A DNA stretch of 64,000 bases from Thelephora terrestris. Lineage: Eukaryota; Basidiomycota; Agaricomycetes; Thelephorales; Thelephoraceae. The notes beneath the pieces were generated by a model that saw only the letters and a program-made list of their open reading frames with translations, was not told the DNA's origin and ran no database searches. Position 1 is the first letter of the stretch, and each line of letters begins with the position of its first letter. The stretch is taken from positions 4,340,001-4,404,000 of the forward strand of contig WIUZ02000001.1 of the NCBI GenBank assembly GCA_015956445.1, written 5' to 3'. Shown piece after piece: positions 36,509 through 48,344 of this stretch. The position numbers and the translations under genes were made by a program.

Positions 36509-37337
36509 CTAACTCTAATTGGCTTCTCTAGTGGCTAAGTCATGAGTGGGAATGCGTGAGTAACATTGCCAGTACCTGATCGGAAATATACTCACGTTGA
36601 ATATTTTTCTGAAGGATATCCCCTGCAACAGAGATCTCACGGAAGCTGCGCTTTTCCTCCGCATTTGTATCTATTTCCAACAGTTTCTTGAGGTAGCCAT
36701 TTTTCTCCTCATGCTGCTGCTGAACTTTCTCACCTCATCCTCTCCCCAGGCAATGGCAAAGGAAAAGTGCAGCGACTCGCGTTTTTGTTTGTGCGGTGGC
36801 CGTAGCATTTCCGTCACACGAGAAGACATCGTGATCCTTGGATACGACGTCTCCGCCACAGACGAAACTTTCACGATGGTAGTGTACGCTTGTAGGGATG
36901 TATGAAACATGGACACCCACGTTTGTCTCTCATTTTGCCCATATTGTTCCATAACCCTGCTATTTATGTACACCCAAAGGTGCCTTGCCCTTGTCGTGAT
37001 TGCCATGGACGCCTCATCCCATAGCGATAATGTCTTCTAGGAATTCGAACGCTGGAGGAGGGTTTGAATGCTCCTTGAATGCTTCGATCGAACCTGTTAC
37101 GCACGATGAGCAAAACGGGTTTCGGTTTTTCATGTGCCTTGTTTGCACTTTTTCAGGCTCCTTGCCGGCTTCCATGGGGGCTTCTATAGGTTCACGCGCC
37201 GCTTACAATCGAAACCTTCTCCACCGAAGATATAGGTCCTGCCTCAACAAATGATTCAACGACGACTAGGTAGGCGCCAGACATCTTTGCGGCCGCAGCC
37301 CTGGAGCGAGGGCTTTCTAATCATACAATTCGCCGGT
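36509..37337. other. Unresolved DNA left of kinase copy C
   Basis: May hold 3' exons of the zinc-motif gene; a frame at 36.77-36.90 kb (RFCLCGGRSISVTREDIVIL) is protein-like. Nothing else supported. Homology with the copy B flank begins at about 37340. Confidence 0.35.
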
Positions 37338-37425
37338 TCTACTCGTGCTCATAAGCTCCCGTGGTTTGGGGAGATATATTGACACAAAAGACAACATCAA
37401 GCTACGTTGTTGCCGACTTCAGGAT

Positions 37426-39469
37426 TCAGACTCTAGGCGCTTTCTCGAGCCATTCCATGTCACCCTCCAAACTTTTGATATCGTGCGCCTTCTCCATGAT
37501 CTGCCACCTGCTCACATCAGTCCGCATTTCGAGACTGAGACAAGGAGAGTAGCGGTCTTTTCCGTCTTTGCCCACCCAATCAAAATCTACGAGGAAAACA
37601 CGATCGCCTTCATGCGAGTGGAGGATGTTCGGTGGCTGGAGGTCACCAAAGACAAGACCCTGTCCGTGGAGCAACTCGAGGGCCTTCTTAAGGCTCTTGC
37701 GGACGACTTCAACCTTCAGCGGACATGGGGGGGTAAACGGTGAAAAGAAGAGGTGAAGAGGGCTGGCGTCCGATTTGTATTCCATCACGACCATATACAT
37801 GTCGCCAATAACGCGATTGCAAGAGAATAGAGCCGGTGCGAGCGGAGGATCATGATCGGCCAGCAGGCGATGAGCCTCTTCGTTATACCAAGGGGTAAAC
37901 TTGACAAGAACGACGTCGCCCGAGGTGTCACCTGTAGTATTGGTTTGCCTCCTCGCGAGGTAAATCGCATGTTGCTCATTTGCCTCATCGACGGTAGCGA
38001 GCGGAGTGCCGCTTCTGCGATCCAACTTGCAGATGAACTCGAGCCGTGGGATTTCAGCCTCTGGTGGGTCTGCTGTGGGGCTTGGGTACATAACATCGGG
38101 TTGCATGTTTTGAAGGGTATCGAGGCGACTTTGCTGAATGCGGAGTGTGTCTGTGCATTTGTTTATTGCCGCAAACACACGCGCAACGCGGAGAACCTTG
38201 TCCGGACCGTGCGATCCGAGGTGGAGGTCGATCGAAAGCAACTTATCCACATATACGGCGTCGGTGTAGATGGCTGTTGATACCATGAGAGTATTCCCTG
38301 CCATCGTTAGCAGTACGACAGGAAAGTTTGTTCGTGTGATGAATTTGGGGGTCTGCAGAGCAAACTTGAATACGGGGCCACCGGTGAAGGAAGAGAGCAC
38401 AGTACCTGTTTAACAACGTTGCCGTATACCTGCAGACTCTGCAGAAACGTGTCTCCTTCCAAACCCGGTTCACTCTTCATCCAGACAATTAGATACGCGA
38501 AGTGCCATTCGAGCCAAAGTCCATCTTGTTCGGCTGACTTATCTAGCCCCAGATCCCACGCTTCAAGCAAAGCCCTCAATGGGGCCCGTAAAGACTTAAA
38601 ACTGGTTGCCTCCGACGAATAGTCTTCTACAGCAATGGCGATGAGACTGAAAGCATGGCTCAGTTTCTCTTGGGTTGGTGTGAACTTGTCGAGGTGTTCG
38701 AGGTCGTATTTCAAAAGAGCGAGCGCATCGTTGAAAAGAACCGTCGGTGGTCCAAAGCGATAGCAAGGCCTGCCATATCGCGGTCCGTGGGAAGAGTGAC
38801 TGATGCTTTGATATTGGCGAAGTCCTTGATACTATCAGACGGGGAGGTGACCCACCCGAGACCGCTGACGCGTTTGAATCGTGCTGTATTCTGTGAGAAT
38901 ACGCGGGATGGGAGTGGAATGGAAGAGACACTCACCTTGCATACGTCTGGCATTTCCATCGGTGTCCTCCAAGCATTGGTCCTGCAAGAAGTGATCCTGC
39001 AAGAAGTGGGCATCCTCGATGACTGTAAAGCAGTCCATCGATTGAGTCGACCGAAGCAAGCGAACGAGCACGCACTCGCTTGGGTCACAACTACGAATTG
39101 GACCATTCTTCTCAGGTCATCTCTATAGTGCTCCTCTACACGCTCATATTGTTCAACACATTCTTTTCCTTCTCTCCCGTGTATCCACTTGCGTATCGGT
39201 GCTCTGGAGTCAGTATTCACATCTTTGGTAGCGAGATCATTGGCCTGTAACGCCGGTCAGGGTGGAAGTTAGGCCTCCGATGAATGACTCGCCTTCCAGA
39301 TTGCAGCAGTTTTCAAATCGTCGGAGTGTGTTGGATAGAGCTTGATGAACCGCTCAATGAGCCCAATCCCAAAAGTCAGTGGACCAAACTCAATCGGTAG
39401 GATGGACTTGGCTGGGGGGATATCTGGGTGGGGGTAGGCGATGAGACAAGCCTTGTTGGTGGTGGTCAT
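37426..39469 (-). pseudogene. Divergent protein kinase-like gene, copy C (frameshifted)
   Basis: Close paralog of copy B across all exons, leader and 3' flank. Exon 1 reads KACLIAYPHPDIPPAKSIL, and the kinase lobe is complete (VVLVKFT, YNEEAHRLL, YMVVMEY, VFGDLQPPNILH, DFDW). Two things differ from copy B. At about 38787 one base is missing (B reads GGTCCACTGGG, C reads GGTCCGTGGG on the plus strand), which breaks the frame upstream of VDRDMAGLPIALDH-type sequence. The exon 1 donor is GC (AAG|GCGAGT) instead of GT, with the intron at 39245-39292. The GC donor alone could work; the single-base loss probably kills the gene. The frame change near LFNDAL seen in copy B is present here too. Confidence 0.75.
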
Positions 39470-39943
39470 GGTGTCAGACTCGGAGGCCGGAAAACTCCGC
39501 TCCCAGCCAGAGAGGTTCAGCTCGGCGTCGTGCAAGACCCCACAAGATACAAGGGGGAGGTCTGCCCCACTGATGTTCAGGAACGTTGGCAAGAAAGATT
39601 GATTCCAGAGGAAATCAACCCTTCGAGCCTGCGTTGCTGGAATAATTCCGTATCTAACCGACGATTCAATACCACTGACAACGTCGAGAGTGCCTCGATG
39701 CTCTCGTCGGTGACCATAATCTTTGCGCATAGCTTGGGAGGCAACGGGAGATGTGAACTAGCGCCTGCCTCTCCTCGCCAATAATCGAGTGGAACTCTTA
39801 CCACGCGAAAAGCGAGGTCAGCCAGGGACCCGGACGTTTCGTCAATATCGAATCGTGTACAAGGAACAACAATGTATCTCAAAGTCCGATTGCCATAAAT
39901 AAAAGGTGACGATTGACTTAATAAATTGCAAGGTTGAATCCGG

Positions 39944-42317
39944 TTACCACCACCTACGCAGGAGATTCGACCGTCTGGAGTCAGCCGTAGTCCCGTTCAA
40001 GGCGGGGAAAAGATCGTTATCATCTACCGGGCACCGAGAGGTGCCTCCTAGCGGCAGCTAAAAAATTAAAATACCGGTCAGCACGAACGCTCAATCGGTC
40101 TCGACGAAAGAAACGACACCAACAGTGGAGTTCGCGACGTAGTTGCCCACGATCCCCAAAGTGCAAGACGAAACTTGGGCGAGCGACGTGTGCCCAAACC
40201 CAAGTTGCTGGAGCAGGAAAGTATCGTCGCCAAGTATGTGGGCAGTCTTTTGCGCGCTTGCGAATGGCGTGATAGGATCGGCCTAGAGATTCCGAGGATC
40301 AGTATGTGGGGGAGTTTTTGGCGTAGAATGCACGAACAACGTTTCCGATGACAAGAACCGGGTACTTGAGTTGTTTAGGACTGAACGGGGGAAGCCGCTC
40401 CACAGAACGGACGGGCCACCCAGACGGGTCATACCTGGGAATCAGACTGTCAGAGCGTAGACTTTTCGGATGTCTGTAGTGCGCACTCCACCGGCCAGAC
40501 GGTCCCGACTTGATTGGAGATGGGTCAGCAAAACGAGCGGATACACTGCATAAACGAACAATTAACGACTTACAGGTAGGCGTAACCTCTCGTGTGTTCT
40601 CCACGATCACATCAAAGGAGTCCCTGGTCGTCACATTGCCGTCGCTGAAGTCATCCGACCCAGCGATCGCTGCCTGGGAATAAGATGTTCGGTTTGGATA
40701 GAAAGTGTCAACTGTATCGTCTATCGTGATGTTCCCGGAGGGTACATCGTACTTGCGACCTCCAGGAACCGTGACGTTATAAGCTTGAGAAGCTTGCAGA
40801 ACGAGAGCCACGTATTCATAAAGGAAGCCGTTCACACCCTCGCTCCACGTTGTCGGGCTATACAGGAGAGTAGCGAGCCAAACTGCGAGCTTGTCAGCAA
40901 CCGAGCTCTCGGAAAGTAAAGTCGAAAGTCGTACGTTTCAAGAACCCGGGTACAGCAGGAACTTCATATCCGGCACGATAGAGCTCGAGAGCCATCTAAA
41001 GTAACAATGGGTTAGCCGGATTACTCAGACTGGAAAGGAGAACAGATCACATCGTGAGCGTCGTTTATGAGATTCTTCACGTCGTCCCCACTGGCACCGT
41101 CGCCAGTGATCTCGGCAAGTTTACAGCCAGCGCTTCCTGCCGCGGCACAACCATCCGTGAGGCCGGAGTATGTCTTCTCGGTGTCCGCGAGAGAAGAATG
41201 CAGGAGCTGGTGCTGAATGTTAGACGCAGTTTGCGCTAGGACGGCGCCCAAAATTACCTTGTACGAGACCCAGAGGTCTGGATCAATCACACCGTCCAGG
41301 ATCACATGCCCGGCGCGCTGCATATACTCAGCACTTCGACCAACGTCTGAGCATGGTCAAGCATACCTTGGGGAACACTGAAACCTGTTCTCAGCCAAAT
41401 ATTGCAGCGAAAAGTCTCGAACGTACTGTTGAGGAAGTTGAACCCAACCACAGTACCGTAAGAGACCCCCCAGAAGTCGATCGGTTCACCCTTCCCCACG
41501 ATCGCATCTCCCAAAGAGACAAGGTCGCGAACGGTGGAACTCGTCCCGATGTACTTCAGGTATGGTCCAGAGGAGCTGTTCACGCAGCGCTCGCCGAAAT
41601 CTTTGTACTTCGACTGGGTTGTTTCCACCTGCGAGTACAGTTCCTTGAGGTCTCGCTCGTCGAATCTCCCAGAAATGGTCTCGTTGATGTAGGCAAACAC
41701 GGTGTTGTTCCAGTACGCCGCATCTTCTGCCGTGTTATTGAAAATGTAGACATCTCCCGGACTGGTGACGACAAAACGGTCAGCTAAACCATACTCGGAG
41801 ACTCATATCCGGGGATTATGAAGCGGTACGCACAACGTGTTCCCCACTCCACGAAGATCCCAAGAGACTATGTCATATGCACCTTGGAGTACTTTGCTAA
41901 ATCCCTGCCCAAAGGTCTCGATTCCGGAGCTCCCGGGCCCACCTGCAGCAGAGTGATATCAACACAAGGCCACGAACGACAGAGAAGGGATCAGTCACCT
42001 GGATTGAAGAAAATACTCCCCAGCTTGTTCGCAGTCGCGGCATATTTGGTTACCGCGAGGCGCGCATTACCAGCAGAACTGTCATGATAGTCCATCGGAA
42101 CCTCGAGGTACCCGCATTGGAAGCTTGGATCTGTGGAACTAACACCGAAGCTCTCGCAGCTTCCCCAAGAAATCTGGGAGAACACTCAGCGGGGCTGTGA
42201 TACGAGCAGAACACTCACCGGCGAACCATTCCGAGATGCGGCTGACGGTGCAGCGACCACACGTCTGCCAAGTAAGCCCAGAGTAAGCAATCCTGTCAGA
42301 CCTGGGGGAAGGATCAT
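39944..42317 (-). CDS. Secreted S33 serine peptidase (tripeptidyl/prolyl aminopeptidase type), copy C
   Basis: Alpha/beta-hydrolase of the S33 family with a TAP-like C-terminal part, predicted to trim short peptides outside the cell. Twelve exons; the N-terminus MILPPGLTGLLTLGLLG plus RRVVAAPS is a signal peptide. Order: WGSCESF and QCGYLEVPMDY, the oxyanion loop NPGGPGSSG, WDLRGVG, the nucleophile elbow FWGVSYGTVVG, RAGHVILDGVIDP, the acid in ADPITPF, the histidine in LGFGHTSLA, and the C-terminal tail ending in RRWW at 39944. Many N-x-S/T sites suit secretion. An 11-nt microexon (41367-41377) encodes part of MFPK and is conserved in the paralog at 57.3 kb. A TATA box lies 46-53 bases upstream. 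No break was found once the GTGCGT donor in the RGVGNT region is used. Confidence 0.85.
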
Positions 42318-42361
42318 AATCTGCTCAAGGTATTGACGTTCCCTTCACCTCAAATTTCCGC

Positions 42362-42371
42362 CTATATGCAC
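42362..42371 (-). promoter_or_regulatory. TATA box of S33 peptidase copy C
   Basis: TGCATATAGG on the minus strand, about 50 bases before the ATG. The paralog at 57.3 kb has TGCATATAAA at the same spacing, so the core promoter was duplicated with the gene and is conserved. Confidence 0.6.
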
Positions 42372-44062
42372 CCTGCGGATGCCGAGCGCAGCGAGCGCGA
42401 GGCTGCATCATTAACTGCGCGAAGAATGAAATCAAAGCACTGCTTGCTTTGGCGTCGGCGACTACGCGTAGAGCCCGAGGGGAAGGTCAAGGTCATACAT
42501 AGAACCTGAGCTTAACTTGCACCAAGCTGTGAGAGATAGTGCTTCTACCTTTTCAATCAACCATAACGGGTGGTGCACTCCGTCGATGCGGCCAGGTCGT
42601 CTTATTCCTGCGTGTTAGCGTCCCTGCAACATCGTCCCAAACTTCCTCCCCCTAATCTGTGAGCCAAACGCGGCGGTATCGCTCCCTCACAATCATATCA
42701 ACCCAAATCACATAACTGCGGCAGGCAACGATGCCCACCAGCGGTAATCGAGAGAGCCCAGATTAAAAACGAGATCCACGCGGAGATTTTCACATATAAG
42801 AACCAGAGTCGGCGTATAGGAGTGGGGGTGACAGCTAGGAGGCCGTTTATTGGGGAATATTTTCTGTCGGTCCATTAAACTCGAAGAGCGCAGACGTTCC
42901 GAGGTTGGCGATGGGTAGGGCGTTCATAGCGGTACCCACGTGCGTAACGGTGTCCGTTGATGACCGGGACCCGGGCAACTCGAACGTTCGCGGGCTCTAC
43001 GAGGTACGTGGATCACACATGCAAAGCATATAGAGATCCTGGGACGCCAGAGCAGAGAAATAGCCTGAGAGCGTGACAAAAGTCACTGTCAAGCGGAGCC
43101 TTTGGAGAAAATGAAAGAGGAGTGAGCACGGCCATGTCCACGCCAAGGATGCACGTAAAGAGAACACTCTCAAGAGATAGCCGGTAGCCGGTGGTTTCAA
43201 AGACCAAGAAGTGTTGTTTGGTTCCAGAGAAAATCCACGCGTCGAGCCTTGCGACGGGCGCGAAATAATCCCATGCACACCACTACCAGTTCACCACGGT
43301 CTCGAATGCACCGATATCGGGTGTTTCAGCTGCCCCAAGCTGCTTCGAGAATTAATGTGACGGTGTTTCTGAGAGGGGGGCTACCGATTTCGACTCGCGA
43401 CGTCTGGATTGCACCGGTCCACTGCGACTTCCACCAAACCTAAGAAAGCACAGGATATGTGGAAGTCCTTACGGATGATTTCTGATGCAAGGCTTGCAGA
43501 ACCGACTAGCATAGCCCTATCTTTGTCGCAAGCGCAGCAGGCGTCACAAGAAGCCAAAAACAGAAGAAAGGTGATCAAAGCATGCGGTTTTCAGGCAGTG
43601 ATGATAGTACTTATCCGAAAGTTCCCGGCCGCGTTCGGTGTGTGGGAAATGTAGGAAATTTGCAATACCCACCACGATCAGCTTGCCACTTGGATCAGCA
43701 ATCCGACGCCCTGCACGTACACACACAACACGCGCACCGTCCGCAGTCAATCTACATACTTCCATGATTTCATCCTCCCACTCAAGGCTGTCCTACCAGT
43801 TGCGCAGCCGCCTTCTCGGTCCGCTCTCATAAGCTGCTCGAGCGTGCCGACCCCCACGGCACCTCTTTCTCCGACGGATCTGAAAAGCTAATGCGATGCA
43901 GGCTTTTTATATTCAATCACCCACTCACTTGGTGTATAATGCTTTAGTGCTGCGGTTTGATCTACGTTCCTGGACGATTGAACCTTGTTCCCCCCCTGGT
44001 GATATAAATGACTGGGCATTGCGCAGATCTGCTCCAGCAGACTCACCCGACCACTCACCGAG
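42372..44062. other. Intergenic, no supported gene
   Basis: Short frames only (longest about 93 codons, Ser/Leu-rich). Divergent promoter space between the S33 gene on the left and the BRI3-like gene on the right. Confidence 0.5.
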
Positions 44063-44748
44063 ATGATCTTAACCGCCTCTTCCAGCAGCGTAAAGGTATA
44101 TCTCCCACATCGTACACCTAAAGTACTTTATCTTATTCACGCCGTTGAAGGAATCCAGGAACTCTAGACTCCGGTATTCCGATTCGCCGCCAAGCTACGT
44201 TGCCGTTGAGGCCGAACCTCACGGTAAGCATCCATCCGTACCATTCTCTACCGTCCCCTACCTGACGTAGACCGTACCTAGGCTTCATCGATGGCAAAGC
44301 CCCGCGAGTACCCCCCCTCCAACACCTCCCCGCACCACCCGTGTCCAGAGGTCCATCAACATTGTCCAGGTCAGATCCTCTAACCCCAAACCGTATGCCG
44401 GTCCGGAACTCGGAGCCCAACACCGTCTACCTCGATCCCACTGGCGGCGACCCGCGCGCCGCATACATGGTTTCCGACGCGCTGCTCGCCCAATGCACTC
44501 AATTCGGCCACGTGGAGAAGACAAAGTTCGGGGCGTTGAGTAAGCTCACGATAGTCCCCCCGTTCCGCTGTAATTAACTGACCCATCTCGCAGGTATCAT
44601 AGCAGCAGCGGTGTTTTTCCCCTGGGGGCTCATATGCCTGATGGGAAATCGCGTTGTTTACTGCGACAGGTGTGGCTTGGTGCTTCGAGGCCCACGCGAG
44701 TGCAAGGTTACCCGTCGAGTCCACTCTCATAAACGGGGACGCTACTAG
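44063..44748 (+). CDS. BRI3/LITAF-like small membrane protein
   Basis: Short endolysosome-type membrane protein resembling metazoan BRI3: disordered Pro/Ser-rich N-terminus, then one hydrophobic segment next to a C-terminal Cys pair. Four exons with introns 44096-44150, 44224-44281 and 44540-44593, phases all consistent, 172 aa. Seen in the translation: the proline motif DSPPSYVAVEAEPH, the linker NTVYLDPTGGDPRAAYMVSD, CTQFGHVEKTKFGALS, the membrane segment IIAAAVFFPWGLICLM and YCDRCGLVLRG with one CxxC. The second CxxC expected of a full LITAF zinc knuckle is not evident upstream, so BRI3-like is the better label. The basic tail (RRVHSHKRGRY) is longer than usual. Function inferred only from architecture. 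Confidence 0.75.
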
Positions 44749-45220
44749 TCTCATCCAAACTATGCTCGTTTTCCTCCGATTTACCCCCATCTACTATGCT
44801 TTCTATAGCTTGTCTTATCGCATTTCCTCTCGCTTGTAAATAACTTAGCTGACCGCTACTTACATCCAGACATACTAAAATTAAAAGGAGCTCGCAAAAA
44901 ACGTTTGGCCAATCTACGGAGAGATACAGTGACTGACGAGGCGATTGGTACGATGACACCCAGCGATTCCCCGTACAATGGACCACTTTCCAATTGCCCG
45001 GTAGTCGTCCAAAAGAAGGTCGAGCTTCTCAAAATGAGACCGAGGAAGCCCAGTCCGTGTGGGATTCGATGTAGGTGACAGGTGAGTGATCAGGTCCAGA
45101 CGGAAAGCTCCCATACGTGTGCACCCTTCTCGCGTTTAGCAGTCTACCGCCCCAGAGTCCCAAGGTTCGTGCTGGTTGATACACCTATGCGCGATCCGCG
45201 CACAAAAGAAGGGTCTTCCT

Positions 45221-46010
45221 TCACTTCCCGAAAGTACCCCCAAGGGCAATAACGACGGCGATCAGCCCAGACACCTGCACGGCTCTCCAAAAGCTCGATA
45301 CTCCAGCAGCACCATCTTGCTCAGCCGTTGGACCTCTTCTCCCGCTCCCCCGTGTATGTTTCTGACCGGGGTGGAAGAACGGGCTCGGCTCTGGTCTCTG
45401 ATAGTGGTATGGGTGGGGATGAGGCTGGGTTCGGGAGTGAGAGTGTTGAGATGATGAGGATGATTGTGGGTTGGAGGATGACGGAGAGCTCCGACGAGGT
45501 TCCCAAGCGTAGGTAGCTTTCGGTCCTCTCTGCCTCCGGGTTTCGTAGAAAGTCGTGTAGTTGTAGCCGGGTTTAGAAACGGGAGCATCGACAAGCGTGC
45601 GGTCGTACGCCCGCCTGGTCACCAAAAAAGGAACTGGTATCAGAGGTTGGAGTGAAAGCGAGTTTCGAAGGGGGGGGACTACTCACCTCTCCCTATCGTG
45701 CCCAAGAATCGAATACGCCTCGCTGATCGCTCGGAACTTTACTTGAGCTCCTGGGTCGCCGTTCACATCTGGGTGATACTTTTTGCTGAGCTAACGGGGT
45801 GAGGGGGGTCTCGTGAATGGTGATCCTCAAGGTCAGAGGGACTGGTCGGATGTACCCGGTAGAAACTTGACTGGTGAGACAGCTGGTGAGTGGGGAAATC
45901 GCTCTTAAGCAAGCGCCCGACGTACGGACCTTTATCTGGGCTTTTGTTGCGTTTTGAGGTACGGTGAGCGTCTCGTAGTGAGATGCGAGGCGGGGACGTG
46001 ACGGACGCAT
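45221..46010 (-). CDS. J-domain (DnaJ) protein with C-terminal membrane anchor
   Basis: Hsp70 co-chaperone: its J domain stimulates ATP hydrolysis by an Hsp70 partner. Three exons with introns 45791-45929 and 45615-45686, phases consistent, 192 aa. The J domain opens the protein: [17 protein letters not shown], then [16 protein letters not shown] with the essential HPD, and [22 protein letters not shown] Ser/Pro/His-rich linker follows, and a single C-terminal hydrophobic helix ([14 protein letters not shown]). J domain plus one tail anchor resembles mitochondrial DNAJC30. The N-terminus is short for an imported protein; an upstream ATG at 46252 opens a basic stretch (RRIRVRTRIERR) that could be a presequence exon spliced to this one, but I could not fix the junction. 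Divergent from the uracil gene at 46577. Confidence 0.85.
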
Positions 46011-46576
46011 GAAAGTTGTGGGTGAGGGATTTTGATTGCCGGGTGTATATCGATCACTGACCCCGCTGATAACTCCCGTTCGCCCTCTGCTGTTAGCTGC
46101 TGTTGCGGAGATACCAGATCTACGCGACTGCGCTCGTGGTTACCGGAAGAAGTACCGCAGAGTTTCCTGATGATGACTTGAACTAGACAGATTTTGTTCG
46201 CTCTTCGCTCGATCCTGGTGCGGACGCGAATCCTACGGCTAGTTTGAAACATTCCATCATCAAAGCCTATCCAAATCTACCGGTATCGTATGTGTACACA
46301 CATGAAATCAACCTTCGAATGGTCAATGAAATCTAAGCAATGCAACGATTCACGCGAGAGTCAAGTCAAGGATCCCTCCTCGATCGGGGTTCGCCACGCT
46401 GAGGTCCGGGCCGAAATCTAACCGGGGCTTAGGCGCCCACTTTCATCCGTGCTCCTGATCAGGTTCACGATCAAGCTCGTCCAATCCCGGTGTTCCTCCT
46501 CAGTTCCCCGCGCACCTCATCGGAACCGACATACCTCCTCGGAACCCACTCGCAAACCTTGTGAACGATCTACAGC

Positions 46577-47699
46577 ATGCCCGGTAAAGTCAATGTGCTG
46601 AGACACCCTGTCGTCAACTCTCGCCTCGTGGATCTCAGGCAAACCGGCACATCCCCAAAAGAGTTCCGTCAGGTGTGCGCTTTTGGTTGTAGCTTCTGAA
46701 TCGCCTCGTTCCATGCTGAGCATCGCGCATTGCTGTAGGGGATCCATGATATTAGCACCATCCTCGCTATCGAAGCAACCCGGGATCTCGAAGAAGAGCC
46801 GGTTGCGGGCGTAAGCGGCCAACCGTCGACATATCATCACCCTGTGGTTCTAAAGTTGGTGCTACACAGCAATCGCCCGTCGGACCATTCTTCGGGTCGA
46901 CCATCAAGCCCAAGATCGGCCTCACACCCGTGTTGCGAGCTGGTCTCGGAATGACCGATGCTTTGCTAGGCATCTTCCCGTATGTTGTTCTAGATGTTGT
47001 CCACGATCCGTTGAGATTGGGCGTTTACTAGTTATGCGGTTCCAGGAATGCCCCGGTTTACCATCTAGGTATGAGATGCTGAGTCCAAGGGTCTCTTTCG
47101 TGAGGCTGAGCACCTTAAACGACAGGTATTTACAGAGAGAAAGTCAGCTTGCAGCCGGTGGAATGCACGTACTCTCTCCGCAACCACACTACAAGCTCAC
47201 TTATGGATCGACCTCAACAGACTATTCGAAACTTCCTTCGGGCTCGACGGTCGACATGGTGTTCCTCCTTGATCCTATCATTGCTACAGGAGGAACGGTC
47301 ATCGCAGCGACTCACATGTTAACCGATTGGGGTGTGCCAAGTCCGTACACATGCTCCGCCGATACCTGCCTTCTCTGACTTGGGCCTTCTCAGTCACTAG
47401 GATCAAGCTTCTCTCCATTTTGGCCTCGCGCGATGGTCTGAAATCAGTTCAGGGAAAGTTTCCGGATTTAGAGGTGATCAATTACGCGCGTTATGGTATC
47501 GCTTGCTCTTCGAGCTGAGTTTTCCTACAGGTATGGGTCGCAGCGGTCGACGATCAGCTCACCCAGAACGGCCTCATTTGTCCGGGCCTCGGCGACGCTG
47601 TGAGTTCCGTTTTGGACGGCTTGGTTGACCTTTCTGATGAGAACATTTGGTCCTGCTGTGCACCAGGGAGATCGATTGTACAACACCCTCAAGGAGTAG
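46577..47699 (+). CDS. URC6: Uracil phosphoribosyltransferase (URC6/upp-type)
   Basis: Converts uracil and PRPP to UMP and diphosphate in the cytosol. Nine exons spell a complete enzyme of about 213 aa of the bacterial upp type: start MPGKVNVLRHPVVNSRLVDL, then KEFRQ, GLTPVLRAGLGMTDALLGIF, APVYHLGIYREK, PVEYYSKLP, the PRPP-binding loop FLLDPIIATGGTVIAA, IKLLSILASRDGLKSVQ, WVAAVDDQL and the uracil-binding LICPGLGDAGDRLYNTLKE with its stop at 47699. All motifs are intact. The intron 47165-47220 must use a GC donor (GAAT|GCACGT) to give the conserved VEYYSKLP; no GT alternative keeps the frame. The gene lies 650 bases upstream of URC4 on the same strand. In Lachancea kluyveri URC6 is a uracil phosphoribosyltransferase of the URC uracil-catabolism set, which is why I use that symbol rather than FUR1. 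Confidence 0.92.
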
Positions 47700-48344
47700 G
47701 GGACAAGCGTGTGCCTTGGGCTTTTTGCAGTCGCGTAGATATCAGCCCTAGAAACCCTACTACGTCTTGGTGTAGCGAGCGGTTCTGACCCTCTTGCTGA
47801 GAGTGGGTATATGTAAACAGTGAAGATCGCTCGGTACATCTACTACACTACATGCCTCTCCCCCCGTTGATTCGTTCAAACAAATGCTCCTCCCGGGAAA
47901 AGATCCGGCGCGTTGACTCGCACCAATAGAATATGGCCACCACATGCACCGCTCCTCGTTCTCCGACAGCCCTCGGGCGAGGATATCTCCACTCTCGGTA
48001 AATTGTAGTACCCTCTTCGGTCCATCTCCGTGGAGGAACGCCAACCTGGCGTTTGCGCTAACCCTAGCTGAGGACAAAGCAGATTGGGTCAATCGGGCAT
48101 GATCAGAGCGAGTCTAGTAGAGATGCGGTCAACCATAGAACTTCCCCGATCGAGGTTCGCGGGCCTTTTATCGCTGAGATCATCACCGCTGGCCACGACT
48201 CCCCCCGGAACCCCGTCATCCGAACCGTATCCCTGCTCCGTTTCTTGCCCAATTATTTCTCAACTTGAGAATCGGCAACCGTCAAGTCCTCTCTCGGAGT
48301 GACATACGAAAAATCGGAACGATACGCGCCTCCGGTCCCTCGCG

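Noticed and set aside
39577-39882. Minus-strand frame starting MRYIVVPCTRFDIDE
   Set aside because: Overlaps the leader shared by the kinase copies and the 3' flank of the S33 gene; not open in the other copies.
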